Origin: Isoetes taiwanensis
Taxonomy: Eukaryota > Streptophyta > Lycopodiopsida > Isoetales > Isoetaceae
Assembly: GCA_021234155.1 (NCBI GenBank)
Contig: JAJEKV010000020.1
Coordinates: 19,213,018 to 19,277,017, forward strand
DNA length: 64,000 bases
Reading direction: 5' to 3'
Shown here: one piece after another, positions 22,203 through 33,129 of the stretch
Layout of the letters: every line of letters begins with the position of its first letter
Numbering within the stretch: position 1 is the stretch's first letter
Notes under the pieces: generated by a model
Database searches by the model: none
The model's input: the letters and a program-made list of their open reading frames with translations, nothing else
Told to the model about the DNA's origin: nothing
Translations under genes and position numbers: made by a program

Positions 22203-22884
22203 AGCACTGGTGCTGAGTAGCAAGAGAGAAAGTAGGGCGCTCAACTTAAACAGGCGGCGCTAAGGAGTAGGTGAGGGTGCTAGGGCTTAGGGCAGATGTA
22301 AGGTAGCCGTGGAGGTCAGCTATGGCGGAAACAGAGCTCAGGTCCGGCGGCTATGGCGGAAAAGGTCGTCCAGAGAAAACACACTTTCAAAAAGTAGCCC
22401 AAATTTGAATTTCAACATTTAACTTTTTATAAAAAAAATTTCGAAAATAATTTTTTTTTTTTTTTTTTTTAAAACAGACGCGTATAAAAATACGCGCGAC
22501 CGTATGGGGCGCTGCGATCCTTATACGGCCTCAACTCATCGAGAAAAACACCTCCGAAGACAGCAGCGCCCCTTTTGATTTTTCGGCCAGCTGTTGTCTG
22601 TTCGCCCTCGGGAGACGTCCCCCTTAGGGTATTTGGGAGGTGCCCGATCCATTGGAGCCATTTTTGCCTTCATCCGAGCTACCTACAAAAAGTTATAGCC
22701 CTTCCAAACTTGGGTCTTCCAGTCGCCCTAAACCTCTTAAAAACTTACAATTCTACTACAACAACCTAGCACAAAACCAAACATCAAAGAGCTAAACAAT
22801 CACATTAGCTTAACTCTCACCTAACTACCGAACTAACGAGTTAGGGTTTGATCAGTGCTATGATTTCGAGTAACCGAAATCACG
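22203..22884 (-). other. 5' leader of element 1
   Basis: Untranslated region between the PBS and ORF-A. Contains a 20-base-scale T-run on the plus strand (~22450-22470), i.e. an A-run in the transcript, and no sense ORF. Confidence 0.6.
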
Positions 22885-22896
22885 GCTCTGATACCA
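22885..22896 (-). promoter_or_regulatory. tRNA-iMet primer-binding site of element 1
   Basis: The minus strand reads TGGTATCAGAGC, an exact complement of the initiator tRNA-Met 3' end, one base after the 5' LTR end at 22898. It primes minus-strand cDNA. Confidence 0.95.
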
Positions 22897-22897
22897 C

Positions 22898-24548
22898 TGT
22901 GACGCTCCCTGAACATATACGACCCTCGGACGTATACATACGGGGACTTTCCCCTCCCATGGCGACCAACTCGCCACGAGCAGGGCCCTCCGTCTAACTC
23001 GGACCATCTATGACAAGATGCTCGAGTGAAGGACACACAGGGGTCATTTGGCCCACGCCTTCAATGGGCCTCCTATGTCGCGGAAGCGTGAATACATGTT
23101 AGCACACAGCATAAATCATATATAAATAACCACCACGAAGGGTGGCACATCCATCCAAGTACTAACGGCAAAGAATATGCATCTAATTCTAAGGAAAACA
23201 CCCCAAACCCATGGTTCTACCCCGGCTCAGACTCCAGTGAGGATCGACTGACGACTAGGTCTCAAGAGATCAGCAGACCGAATCTTGACATGGCGTTGGC
23301 TGGCATAAAACATCGGCTAGGGTTGTCCACTCCATCCGCCCCTCCTGTGCACACTTTGCAGATGAGTCGAATCATGCTATGGAGTCACCATAGCCTTCCG
23401 GACACGCAGACTCAAGGTATCACCCTGAGAGCCTACTACAGGGTTCATGAAGCCCCGTCCGATGAGGCAGGTCAGGGAAGCGTCCCCTTCCAGGATCACA
23501 GGGTTCCATGGGTGAGCTAGAGAATACGTGCCGCATCAGCGACCCCCGCATCCGTACCCAACTTACTCACCCTAAATCTACTCAAAGTGCAGGATGCTCC
23601 ATTCGGATCACACCTCTACACCCAGGGAGTGTCAGACCCATACCCGGCCCTCTACGTGACCGGCTATCAGGCCTAGCCCACTGTAGGAGTCTCAGGAGCC
23701 TTTTATGTTCGTGCAAGACCCCACCCCCACTTCACCACTGTGTCCCTTGTTTGGTGCTAAGTCATTCCATAGCATCCACGACTCGGTGGTCTCTTGTGCA
23801 CAGGCTGCATCTAATGGGAATATTACAGGGCGCTATCTAGGAGCATACTATCATACATGAGCTCAGAGGTCTCTACCCCCCTTAGTTCCCCCATTTCCAG
23901 AGTAATACTATGCAAAGAACTATCAATCCATCCTTTGAGAGCAAAACTAGAATCAGAATATAAAGAGAACTTACCTTTACAATCAAGGGTTAGTTCCTAC
24001 AAGTAAAACACAGAGAGAACAGACAAGACAGCACACGAGTGCCCAACAGGGGCGCTACCCTAGAATTCACAAGCTACACTAACCACCCACCTGAGTTCCT
24101 GCTGGACCCGTTATCATTGGGTGCTTCCATCTTCTTGGCCTTGGTGCTCAGCTCTGGTTACAAGGGTATACGTGCTCGGACAAAGGTGGCGCTCAGCTTG
24201 GCAAAGGTAGGCGCTCAACTGCTCAAAGGTGGCGCTCATCTCCTCTTGGTCAATTGTGGCTGATATCGGGGTGGTGATCCACCTTAATGGATCAAAGTAG
24301 CATTCACCATGCTAGCCAATCGAGTTTGGCCAGGTGGCGCCTTCCCAAACCATAATTAGCTTAATTATCCTCTTCAAATATTAATTCCTTAATTATAGGT
24401 TATTATCCTTAATAATTAAATTAGCATAGCTAATTTAATCCCTTTTAGGTCAACCCCCTAGGTTACCATACCCCATGGTGGCGTGTCTATACTGGGTGAC
24501 GTGTCAATATATTTATACGTATACCGTATAAATACTTGGAACGTCACA
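22898..24548 (-). repeat. 5' LTR of element 1
   Basis: 1651 bp; plus-strand ends TGTGACGCTCC and GGAACGTCACA, followed by target duplication ATCAA (24549-24553). It pairs with 11221-12872. Confidence 0.95.
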
Positions 24549-24553
24549 ATCAA

Positions 24554-25451
24554 TGGGTTGCCCCTTCAAATACTCTGGGACTCTGGTTTGTGTTTGTTAA
24601 AATGCAAGATTGGGACTCTGGTTTGTGTTTGTTAAAATGCAAGATTAGCAATTGTTAAATGGATATTCAGAATTACACATTAAGAAATGGATGTTTAACG
24701 TATCGTAACTTTTATTTTGGATAGTAAGAATGCCTACGAAGAATTTGGAAATTTTTCAAGAATTCTGAAGCTTGGACTAAAAAAACAGGATTTTTTCAAG
24801 AAGAAATTGGTATATTATACATAATACTCCCGTTGTTAAGTACGCATTTCGCATATTCATCTACTTCTTCAATGTGACAAGAACAAGCTGGAGACAATAC
24901 ACATATCTATTGCTTATGAATTCCGTAATACACGCCTAGGCGGAATTACTGCGATATTCCCTCTATTTTACCTCGCGCAATTCTTTCTCCGCCCGTCTAT
25001 GGCGGCGACGCACTGGCTAATGGCGGACTATGGCACAGTTTTGTGCGACAGCTATGCATTGTCTTTTGCCATAGTGATGCACTGTTGCAATCCATTCCTT
25101 AAGTTTTTGCTTTTTTTCCTGTGATACTTTGTGCCATCAATTCCCTCACGATTCTTTTAATTCGAGGTTATGGAGCTAATAATTCAAGCTATGGAGCCGG
25201 TTCCGGCCATTCAAGCTATGGAGCTTGTCTGTTCTGGCTCTTATAATTCGAGCTTATGGAGCTAACGCAAGATTTGAAGCTATTCAACTCGGGGCACAAC
25301 TGTTCAAGTAAGACATTGCGAAAGCATGGACAACTACAGTATGCATGGAGTTTCTGAAGTATCCTGGCTTCGACAACTGGATATCTGCCTGGGAAAAAAT
25401 TCGGCCATAATTTTGTTTCAGGGGGAAATTTTTCCAGTTCATAATTCTGCC
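24554..25451. other. Spacer between elements 1 and 2 (left part)
   Basis: Mostly non-coding. A 35-bp perfect tandem duplication lies at 24576-24610 and 24611-24645 (TGGGACTCTGGTTTGTGTTT...). Around 25160-25270 a short phrase (ATTCAAGCTATGGAGC, ATTCGAGCTTATGGAGC) recurs four times. No gene is recognised. Confidence 0.5.
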
Positions 25452-25631
25452 TAGGCGTGATATTACGTAAGGGAATCTTCACCCCTTGGAAATTATGCCT
25501 CGGAATGTTCTTCGGCTGCACCGCCAAACTCGGCGGACACTCGCGGCTCCGCCGCTCATGCGCCGCCTCATCTGGCGGGAGTCGCCTCAAAATTTCCTTA
25601 GCAGAATTTTCTCGAGGTAAAGATTCCCTAT
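25452..25631. repeat. Second foldback element with the same GC-rich loop
   Basis: Imperfect arms run from ~25452 (TAAGGGAATCTTCACC) to ~25631 (complement GTAATAGGGAATCTTTACC) and continue inward with lower match (GGAAATT). The centre, CCGCCAAACTCGGCGG ... CCGCCTCATCTGGCGGGAG (25523-25580), is the central sequence of the foldback at 10932-11090. The arms of the two foldbacks do not look alike. Confidence 0.6.
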
Positions 25632-26490
25632 TACATTAACTTTCTGCACAACGGTGAAGCATATATGGGTTAACAAGACCATTAAGATTCTAAACCCATT
25701 AACCAGGAGGATTGCGAGGTTAACCCTGAATCGAGTAGCCCTAATATTGCGAAGCCGCCAGATTGCAGTTGTGACTCTGGGGCTACGCCAGAGTGCGTAG
25801 AAACAAGAAGAGACAATTAATAAAATGAGTTATGGACTTAAGCAGATGATGAGTATGTGAAAATCAGCGTCAGATTCAGGATGTTGCAGAACCATCCTTG
25901 AGTAGGCGGATATCCAATTAGATCACACCACCACCACAACCTGGGGCAAATACCACATACGAGATCGAACCCTCAAACTAAAGCCCCTAAACATTGGAAC
26001 TAATCCCCTTAGCCCATGAAGGCAAGGAGGAATTGTAGAAAAACACCAAAACACTAGGGGATAAATTGGAAAATATGGCTAGGGGGACCAAAAAAGCAAC
26101 TTAAGTTGGAAACCTAACCTTGTTTAAATTGGAAACTTTGCCTTAAAAGATTATCACTACAAAAACGGGGGACACAAGGGCTTCAACGGGAAAATTAGGG
26201 GATAGGTAGACACGTGCGGCATTGGGAGAACCTTGCCATACTGTCAGTCTCCACCTACCTCTGTCTGGCCATACGAAAAAATGATAGTGGGAGGCCCTGC
26301 TGGCAGTACGAATCTGGCAAGGCTTGAGCTGTCTCAATCCGACAGTCTAGGAGATGTTCGAGCCAGGGGCCTTACAATTTTTCTTTGGCCTTACATGAAG
26401 AGCGATGGCCATGGCGGCTTTTCCATTCTGGTGTTTCCAGAACTGAAGCTTCAGCTATGGCGCTACCTCCGATCACCATTTCGCTCCATG
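25632..26490. other. Spacer between elements 1 and 2 (right part)
   Basis: No gene. A loose inverted repeat lies at ~26231-26325 (CCTTGCCATACTGTCAG against CTGGCAGTACGAATCTGGCAAGG), probably an unclassified small element. The last five bases before the LTR, CAAAC at 26491-26495, are the target duplication of element 2. Confidence 0.45.
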
Positions 26491-26495
26491 CAAAC

Positions 26496-28085
26496 TGTGA
26501 CGTCCCCTACTCCCTATACGATACACACATCGTATCTGAAGGAGGAGCCTTCCCCCTGGCAGCTACACTGACAGGGGCCATCCACCTGACTCCACTCCCA
26601 GTGGAATGAGCCAGCAAGTGAAGAGTGGATGTGTCATTCACCCGTCTTCCATCGGGTCGACCTATCTGCGGAAGCCCGAATAAACAAACATGAGCACAAA
26701 CTAACAGTGTACATAAATACAACCACCTTGTAGGGTGGACATAGCGTCAACATCACAAGAGATAACAACGTCAACATAAACAATAACTGAAAGGGGGAAA
26801 ACCTACCCAAGGCTCAGACTCAAGGGGGATGACTGACGGCTTAGGCCTCCAGAGGTCATTGCAGACAGAATTCATGGCAATGGATTTGGCTGGCATAGAA
26901 CATAGCTTAGGGTAGTCCACACCATCCGCCCCTCCCGCACACACTTTGCAGAGTAGGCTGAAGAGCTTTGGGACCTAACCGTAGCCTGCCGGGTGAATAG
27001 CCAGAGGGGCTACTGCTACTGGGTTGCATCTCCCCAGCCCCGATGAGGCAGGAGGGAAGTCTCCTCCCCTCCGGAAGCAATCATGCCCTTCACAGGCGGC
27101 TAGAGAGCCACTGCTCTTATTCGGCTTCAACTCACTGGAAGGTGACGCATCACCCCACGAGTGTCGAGCTCATGCCTTGCCCACACGCAGTGACAAGCCA
27201 TTAAGCCTAGCCCGCAGATACCCCCGGTAGGCCTTACACACCAGAGGGGTCAGTCTGTGTAGGGACATGTTCTTCCTTATCAGCCGGTCGGATCCCTCCA
27301 CCCACAACCAGGCGGGTTCCTGTGTACGGGCCGCATGTAATTGGGAACTATTGGTGCTAACTAGGATCATCTTCTACACAGCTTTAAGTCTCTACCCCCC
27401 TTCCCAAGGCATGGAAGTCACAGAATGAAATACATCCAACATCATAGAACTGAAATAAAGAATATCATCAAATCAATCTATCTACACAACAGAGTTAGAT
27501 TGATTAGTTAGGGTCTATGGCCTCGGGATCTATAAGGCTTCTAGAGTTAATCTAACACATCAATTCGGCCTATTGCCGATTTGCACAACAGAACAACTAG
27601 ATACCTGCTCCTTGACCCGCCGCTGATCCTCGGAAGGCGTCCATGATCTTGATCTTGCTGGAGATGGCTGCGAATCAGTAATCTGTTGGGCAAATGCGGC
27701 TTCTCGGAGCCCAGCAATGCGGATTGGAGTCCTGCCTTGGCCGAAATGGCCCAAGAGAACCCTAAATGCGAGGATGGAAAGGAAGCTCTAGAAAACCCTA
27801 ATGTCAAGGATGGAAAAAGGGTTTAGGGTTTAAGGGAAAAGCCCTTTTATAGAGACCCTCAGGGTTAGGTTAGACTTTGGCCAAATGGGATTTAGCCTCC
27901 ATGGGGTTATTAATTGTGTATGTTTATTTAATATGCACAACTTTCAATGTTGCCCCCTAGGTGCAACTCTTGCACCCTAGGTGCAACCCTATACATCTCG
28001 CAAGTATATGTCATCCATGACATGTACGAGTGACGTGGCAGTATAATATACGTATTCGGGGCATATATTATGCTGGAACGTCACA
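26496..28085 (-). repeat. 3' LTR of element 2
   Basis: 1590 bp; plus-strand ends TGTGACGTCCCC and CTGGAACGTCACA. It pairs with 46100-48724. It carries the uninterrupted (empty) version of the site that the hAT element hit in the other LTR (GCAGCTACACTGACAGG near 26560). Confidence 0.95.
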
Positions 28086-28121
28086 TTCTCCCCACCTTGA
28101 CTTGATGCTGTCCTCAGCATC
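28086..28121 (-). promoter_or_regulatory. Polypurine tract and pre-PPT hairpin of element 2
   Basis: The minus strand reads AAGGTGGGGAGAA (28098-28086) directly before the 3' LTR. Positions 28104-28121 (plus GATGCTGTCCTCAGCATC) form a perfect 7-bp stem with a 4-nt loop. The outermost A-T pair of the other two hairpins is replaced here by G-C, a compensatory change. Confidence 0.8.
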
Positions 28122-28925
28122 ACGCGTCTCCCCACCTTGGGAACCTGCATCTCCTGCAATCACATATAATATAGAAGATACACGATATTATTACGTCAAG
28201 GTTATGATTTAATTATAATAAGATCATATTATTGTGAGAGGCTCTTACGTCCTCTGCTTCAACATCTATTATTCACAAAATTTTACGACATTATCGTCAA
28301 TTATAGTTCAAAACTTTCTAATTAAAGCTCCTTGTCGCCTTCTCACAACACATTATAGCAAAATTATGTGTTGCGAGTCCTCGTAGTGTCGTCCTCCTGC
28401 CGCTCGAATCCTCTATTGGCCTGCAGGTTCAACACTACGTCAGTACGTGTTTAATTTATTATAAGGGTTGGTTGTAAGGGAACCACCCATTAAATACAAT
28501 CATATGGATGCAAGGCATATCTCCCGGCATAGGAAGATTATGTTTCTTCCATCATGGCCGCGGAGACAGCGCCCTATCATGCCTATATGCCACTCATGCC
28601 TACACCTGTAGTTGCACCACGTGGGAGATAGGACCTTCCCGTATATGGGGCGTGAAGGGCCTTCCCCGTAGGCATTGACTAGAGGTGCTTTTTCTATGAT
28701 GCATTCCTGCATGGCCTCTTATCTCTCGAAGCGGTCTACTTCCGTGGGACAGAAGTAGACCTTCTAATCTACCTTCCACTCATCCAAGCGGAACCGCGGT
28801 CATGCCTACAATGACATTCCACCACGTCCTAGAGATCACCGTAATGGTCTCATCATTGGTAACAACGCATGCAACCCATACCCTAGCATAGGCTGCATGC
28901 GTAGATTAATCTAAACACAATTAAT
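28122..28925 (-). other. 3' noncoding region of element 2
   Basis: No sense-strand ORF. It shares blocks with the 3' noncoding regions of element 1 and of the fragment at 1-825 (CACCACGTCCTAGAGA near 28812; GGTCTCATCATTGGT near 28846). Confidence 0.6.
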
Positions 28926-29246
28926 CTAAATACAAATCAACATGCCTGAGCCGATTTCTTGGGTGTCGATGTCGACTACTTCGGTGACGAGCTGACCTTT
29001 GCATTGCTCCATGAACTCGGGGTACTGTTTCTGAAGATCTGTTTCAAGTACCCACGTAGCGTCTTCCACTGGTAAGTGCTTCCACTTTACAAGGTATTGG
29101 AGAAATTTTGACCTTCTTGTCTTCTTATAAGATCTATTAAGAAGGACTTCCGGGACGATTTCAAGGTGCTCGTCCGTCATTTCCAATAACTCCTTTGTCT
29201 CCAATACTTCCTCTGGATTAGGGGTGTGCTTCTTTAGGAGACTTAC
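28926..29246 (-). pseudogene. Integrase C-terminal tail and chromodomain of element 2
   Basis: In frame from the nested insertion: SLLKKHTPNPEEVLETKELL, then the chromodomain YLVKWKHLPVEDATWVLETD and LQKQYPEFMEQ. It closely matches the element 1 chromodomain (YLVKWKHLPVEDATWVMETD). The first residues complete the FHVS|LLK motif whose other half lies at 40262-40557, on the far side of the Tat-like insertion, with target duplication CTTAC at the join. The aromatic and acidic chromodomain residues (Y, W, W, E) are retained, so peptide binding is plausible. Confidence 0.9.
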
Positions 29247-31747
29247 TGCTGCCATGCTATGGCAGCATGTAAGAGCCAAGCATATATTAGCACTAATCCT
29301 ATCAGTTTGGTTCAATTTGCAAGATAATAGGAGAATGCTTCACTAGCATACATTCAAGTTTGAAGAGCAAAGGAAGGACAATTGATTCAAGTCACTCAAG
29401 AGATGCAAAAGGTCAAACAAGCATAGGAAGTGTAGAGAAGAGAGAAAGAAGACCCCTTGAAGAAGCATTCCATGGTATGTGATCATTTATGAGCTTGGCA
29501 TCTTTGGCATTCTTTTGATTTCCATCCTCATCCACTCCACCATCCCAAATAGCATTGAACCTTGACTCCTTCCTCATACACCTCCCAAAGTCAAACTTGA
29601 CCTTGAAAGTTCTTTCTAGTCAAAATGCACCTTCATAAAACACCCACTTGCTTCATCATCCACTAGTTCAAGAGAGACTTAACTTAGTCATAACTTTGCT
29701 TATGAAGTCAACATTCCATGCAACTTGAGCAAAATGTAGAGAGGCTTGCAAAATCCCTAAGGGAAATGCTAAAAATTCAAATATGCCTCAAAGATGCCTC
29801 AAAGATGCTCCACAAAATTTTTGGCTTCCTAATGAGCACTAGATGTGCCAAGTCCCCTACACCTTACTACACACATCACACCCATCACCATTTCATCCTT
29901 TTCATCTCAAACTCTCATTCAAATCAAAATTCATTTCAAAATATCATTGTTGCCACATCCTTTGTTGACACCTCATCATTCACACACATCATCTCCACAT
30001 CATTCTAAAAATTTTGACTAGAGAGAATTTTCAAATTCAAGTGGGCTGACCGTCATCATTCCCATTGGCCATGTCATACTACCTAGCCATGCCATGTTTT
30101 TCAAATGCCACTTCATCCACTCCCCAAATTTTTCGAACTCCAAAAGCTCTATGGTGAAAAAAGACCCCAGAATATTATAGGGCACAAAAAAAGATTCCCC
30201 TAGAAAAAAAGAATTTTGAGAAAAGGCCTTATTTTAGGCATGGTATATGTGTTCTAGGGAATCGTGCCATAGGGTGTAAGGGGTGCAAAAAAAAATTTTC
30301 CTATCTACCCCCCTTAGCCTAATTTCTCTTCCAAGCCAATCCCCCCCCGGCGTGGAGCATCCGGTGTGGGGGTGGATGGAATACCGAATCCCACGTGGAC
30401 CTTTGACTTAATAATCAGAAGAAATCAATTTTTTGAGCCTTATATACTTTGTCTGCCAAATTGAATTGGGCCTGTGGGATATTTCTCTTCGAACTGCCAG
30501 AAACCTAAATCTGGAAAATGCCAAGATCCGTTCAGAGCGACCTAACAAACCATTAATTCAGCACCTAAACCTGCCGAATCATTATGTTTAATGCCATGAA
30601 TGCTTAGTGCGGGCTAAAAACCGAAGATTTGAAAGAAATGATGAAGATTTCAACGGAAGACGATTACATTCTACAAAAGGGGATTTTTCGCACAGAAGAT
30701 TTTCGAGGGCTTGAAGGCAAAGAAGATTTTTTGGCTTTGAAGAAGGACCGGCTTGACAACCTTGAGCTTGATCCTGACCTCCTATGTTTACCTTTGATCC
30801 GGATTATTGACTTAATTCTCCGGATTTTTTATGTGCACCTATTTGATCCACATTGCCCAAGGCCCCGAGCTTGGGATGTTATATTGTATCTTCCGAAAGT
30901 GGTGATTCAATTGAAAATCCGACCTTTGCGCGGCAGGTTTGTTTGAGTTACTTTGTGACCTTTTCAAAAAAGCAAAAATTATCATACATTTATTGTCATA
31001 GCGTGAGTATCTAGTGCCCGTGCACATTGTTAGCTGTGTTTTGTCTACCTATATCACAAACCCTTAGAAAGTGCAAAAGCCAAATCCACGCATTGCAATG
31101 GAAAGTTGGCATTGTTAGAACATGAGGTATTACAGGGTGTGGAGCATGGGAGAGCCACTTTGTTTGAACTTCAATCCTGTCAAACGAAGTATGTGGAAGT
31201 AGACAACATAAGATACACGTGCAGTTGACCCTTACAAAACATTATCTCTCAAGAACATTTTCTTCTTACAGTCTTAGGCTAAGAATTATCAAAAGAGAAA
31301 ATTGGATCCTTTCTGGTCAAGAAAAATAGTTGGCCCCTGTTGTGCAGACAAATCTGAGAGAGATAGAGTGGATAGTCCCAAAAAATTCATCACCAATATC
31401 GAGTTCCAAACATCAGCTCTCTGTCAGGGATATTGACCAAAAATTGACTGGGTCAGTGACTTGAATCTCGTCCATCTAGCCTACTCGACCTTCTTTGGGC
31501 TTTTTGCGATCTGTGTGAAGTGACAAGTGTTGAGAACATCAAGGAGTGATATCCACACCCATAGCCCCATAGATCACATTCTACAAGAGATTTTGTGGCC
31601 TTTTTTTTTTCTCTTCAGGGGAAACACACTTCCGGTGATCTTTTGTGATTCTTTACGGAATCTTTGCACTTTCGAGTGGTTGCCTTAAGCAACCTGGAGG
31701 TTCTAAACCACTTCGAGGTTGAAGGTTTTGCGGGATTACCTTCAACA
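29247..31747 (+). repeat. 5' LTR of the Tat-like element
   Basis: 2501 bp from TGCTGCCATGC to TACCTTCAACA. It begins with a near-perfect palindrome (29247-29267). The pair with 37767-40261 is clear along its length. Differences are clustered in a few patches near 30340-30400, 30840-30940 and 31480-31740. Confidence 0.93.
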
Positions 31748-31750
31748 TTT

Positions 31751-31769
31751 TGGAGGTCCTACCGAGATC
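31751..31769 (+). promoter_or_regulatory. Primer-binding site resembling tRNA-Gln
   Basis: TGGAGGTCCTACCGAGATC begins three bases after the LTR end. It fits the complement of a plant tRNA-Gln 3' end (expected TGGAGGTTCCACCGAGATT, from memory) with about three mismatches. Other primers were not checked. Confidence 0.6.
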
Positions 31770-31784
31770 ATCTTCACGGAATCG

Positions 31785-32986
31785 GACTCATGGCACCAAG
31801 AAGAGTTAATGAGACATCCGAGCCCCTCTTTTGAGACACGGGATAATCGGGGGCTTGCTGCTACACCCTACTGTCACCATACAGGCAGCTGCAGGCATGC
31901 CTTATCAATACTTGAGTTAAGTGTGCCTACTCCGGGTCCACATTTTTTTGATCCGAGCATGAATGCCAACAATTTCCTCAAGACCTTTGAAGAATACTAT
32001 CAAGAATATGGTCACAAAAAAAGGTTTGTAAGTTTTTCGAGTTTAAGAAATGTTTCAAGAATGATGAGGTAAGGGCTTGGTTAGAGTATGTTATAGGTTT
32101 AGGCACCAATTCTTGGGAAGAACTGGTAAAAAAAGTTTCTAGCAAGATTTGGAAGAGTCTTGGACCCTCAAGATTTAATATTTGAGTTGCAAACTTTTCG
32201 CATCAAACATGGTGAAAGTGTGCAGCAGTATGTTGAAAGATTCAATCACTATCTTATCAAATGCCAAATCAATCATGTTCCTAACCATACATTGCATCTA
32301 GTGGCTTCTTTTATCGGGGATTGAGCAGCGGACCAAGAATACCACGTAAAGCTTTTGAAGATTCAAAAACAGGAGGGATTTGATACAATACACAAGGCTT
32401 TCACCAAAGCTCTTGAAATTGCTGATATGATATCATACTTACCGGATGAAATGCACTCACCAAGTTATCCTTTTTTCCAGATTATGAGCGAGGAGTGTAT
32501 GGGATCAGCACTGCACTGTCTATGCTATCCAAAAGGAAAAGAAAAAGGTTAAGGTGGAAGATGATGAGGCTCCTGCAGCAGATGTAAGAGCAGAGATCAC
32601 CAAGGTATCTGAGGCATTGGTTGAGGTAACTAAACAACTGCAAGAGTTGAAGAATTCAAAATTTGAAAAGAAAACTTACCCCCCATGTGTGCCTTTGCTT
32701 TAGAGATACTCATTCTTCTGATTATTGCTGGTATAGGCCATGCACTAAGTGTGGAAAAAGAGGTCATTTTGGTAAAGAATGCCCTGTGTGTGAATTTTGT
32801 AAGGCTGTAGGACATTACGAGGATAGATGCAGTGTCAAAGAATATTTTGCCAGACAAGAAAAATCTAAAATTGGTGAACCAAGTGCATCTATAAGGTTTG
32901 TGCAGGAAGTTGAAGAGCAAGAGGAGATTATGGCTGTCCACACCAGAAGGATGAATAATGCCAAAGAGAAAGAACCGAAAGAATGA
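31785..32986 (+). pseudogene. Broken Gag of the Tat-like element
   Basis: Fragments in several frames: FDPSMNANNFLKTFEEYYQE (~31945-32005), then LIFELQTFRIKHGESVQQYV (~32175-32235, typical gag), then KALEIADMISYLPDEM. The nucleocapsid follows with two zinc knuckles, CTKCGKRGHFGKEC and CEFCKAVGHYEDRC (~32740-32830). At least three frameshifts or stops interrupt it. Confidence 0.8.
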
Positions 32987-33129
32987 AGAAGTTGAGATTT
33001 TGAAACATAAAGATCTTTGAGCAAGCGTTGTGTCGTGCCTCCTCCTCCTGCTCAAAAATTTGTCAAGAAGGAAAAAAGACTGTGAGGATTTTGAATATTT
33101 ATTGAAGAATTCTAAAATGTGTAGATTTT

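Larger units (their letters stand above)
11221..24548 (-). mobile_element. Element 1: full-length chromovirus carrying histone H3 and other accessory ORFs
   Basis: A 13.3-kb Ty3/gypsy element on the minus strand with 1.65-kb LTRs at 22898-24548 (5') and 11221-12872 (3'), flanked by the 5-bp target duplication ATCAA (11216-11220 and 24549-24553). Order in the sense direction: LTR, tRNA-iMet PBS, leader, ORF-A, histone H3, ORF-C, ORF-D, gag with zinc knuckle, protease, reverse transcriptase, RNase H, integrase with HHCC and DDE motifs, chromodomain, noncoding tail, pre-PPT hairpin, polypurine tract, LTR. The chromodomain makes it a chromovirus. Lesions: TGA in gag, a frameshift between protease and RT, TAG before RNase H and TAG in ORF-D. 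The LTRs differ at roughly 40 sites by eye, so the insertion is not very recent. Confidence 0.95.
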
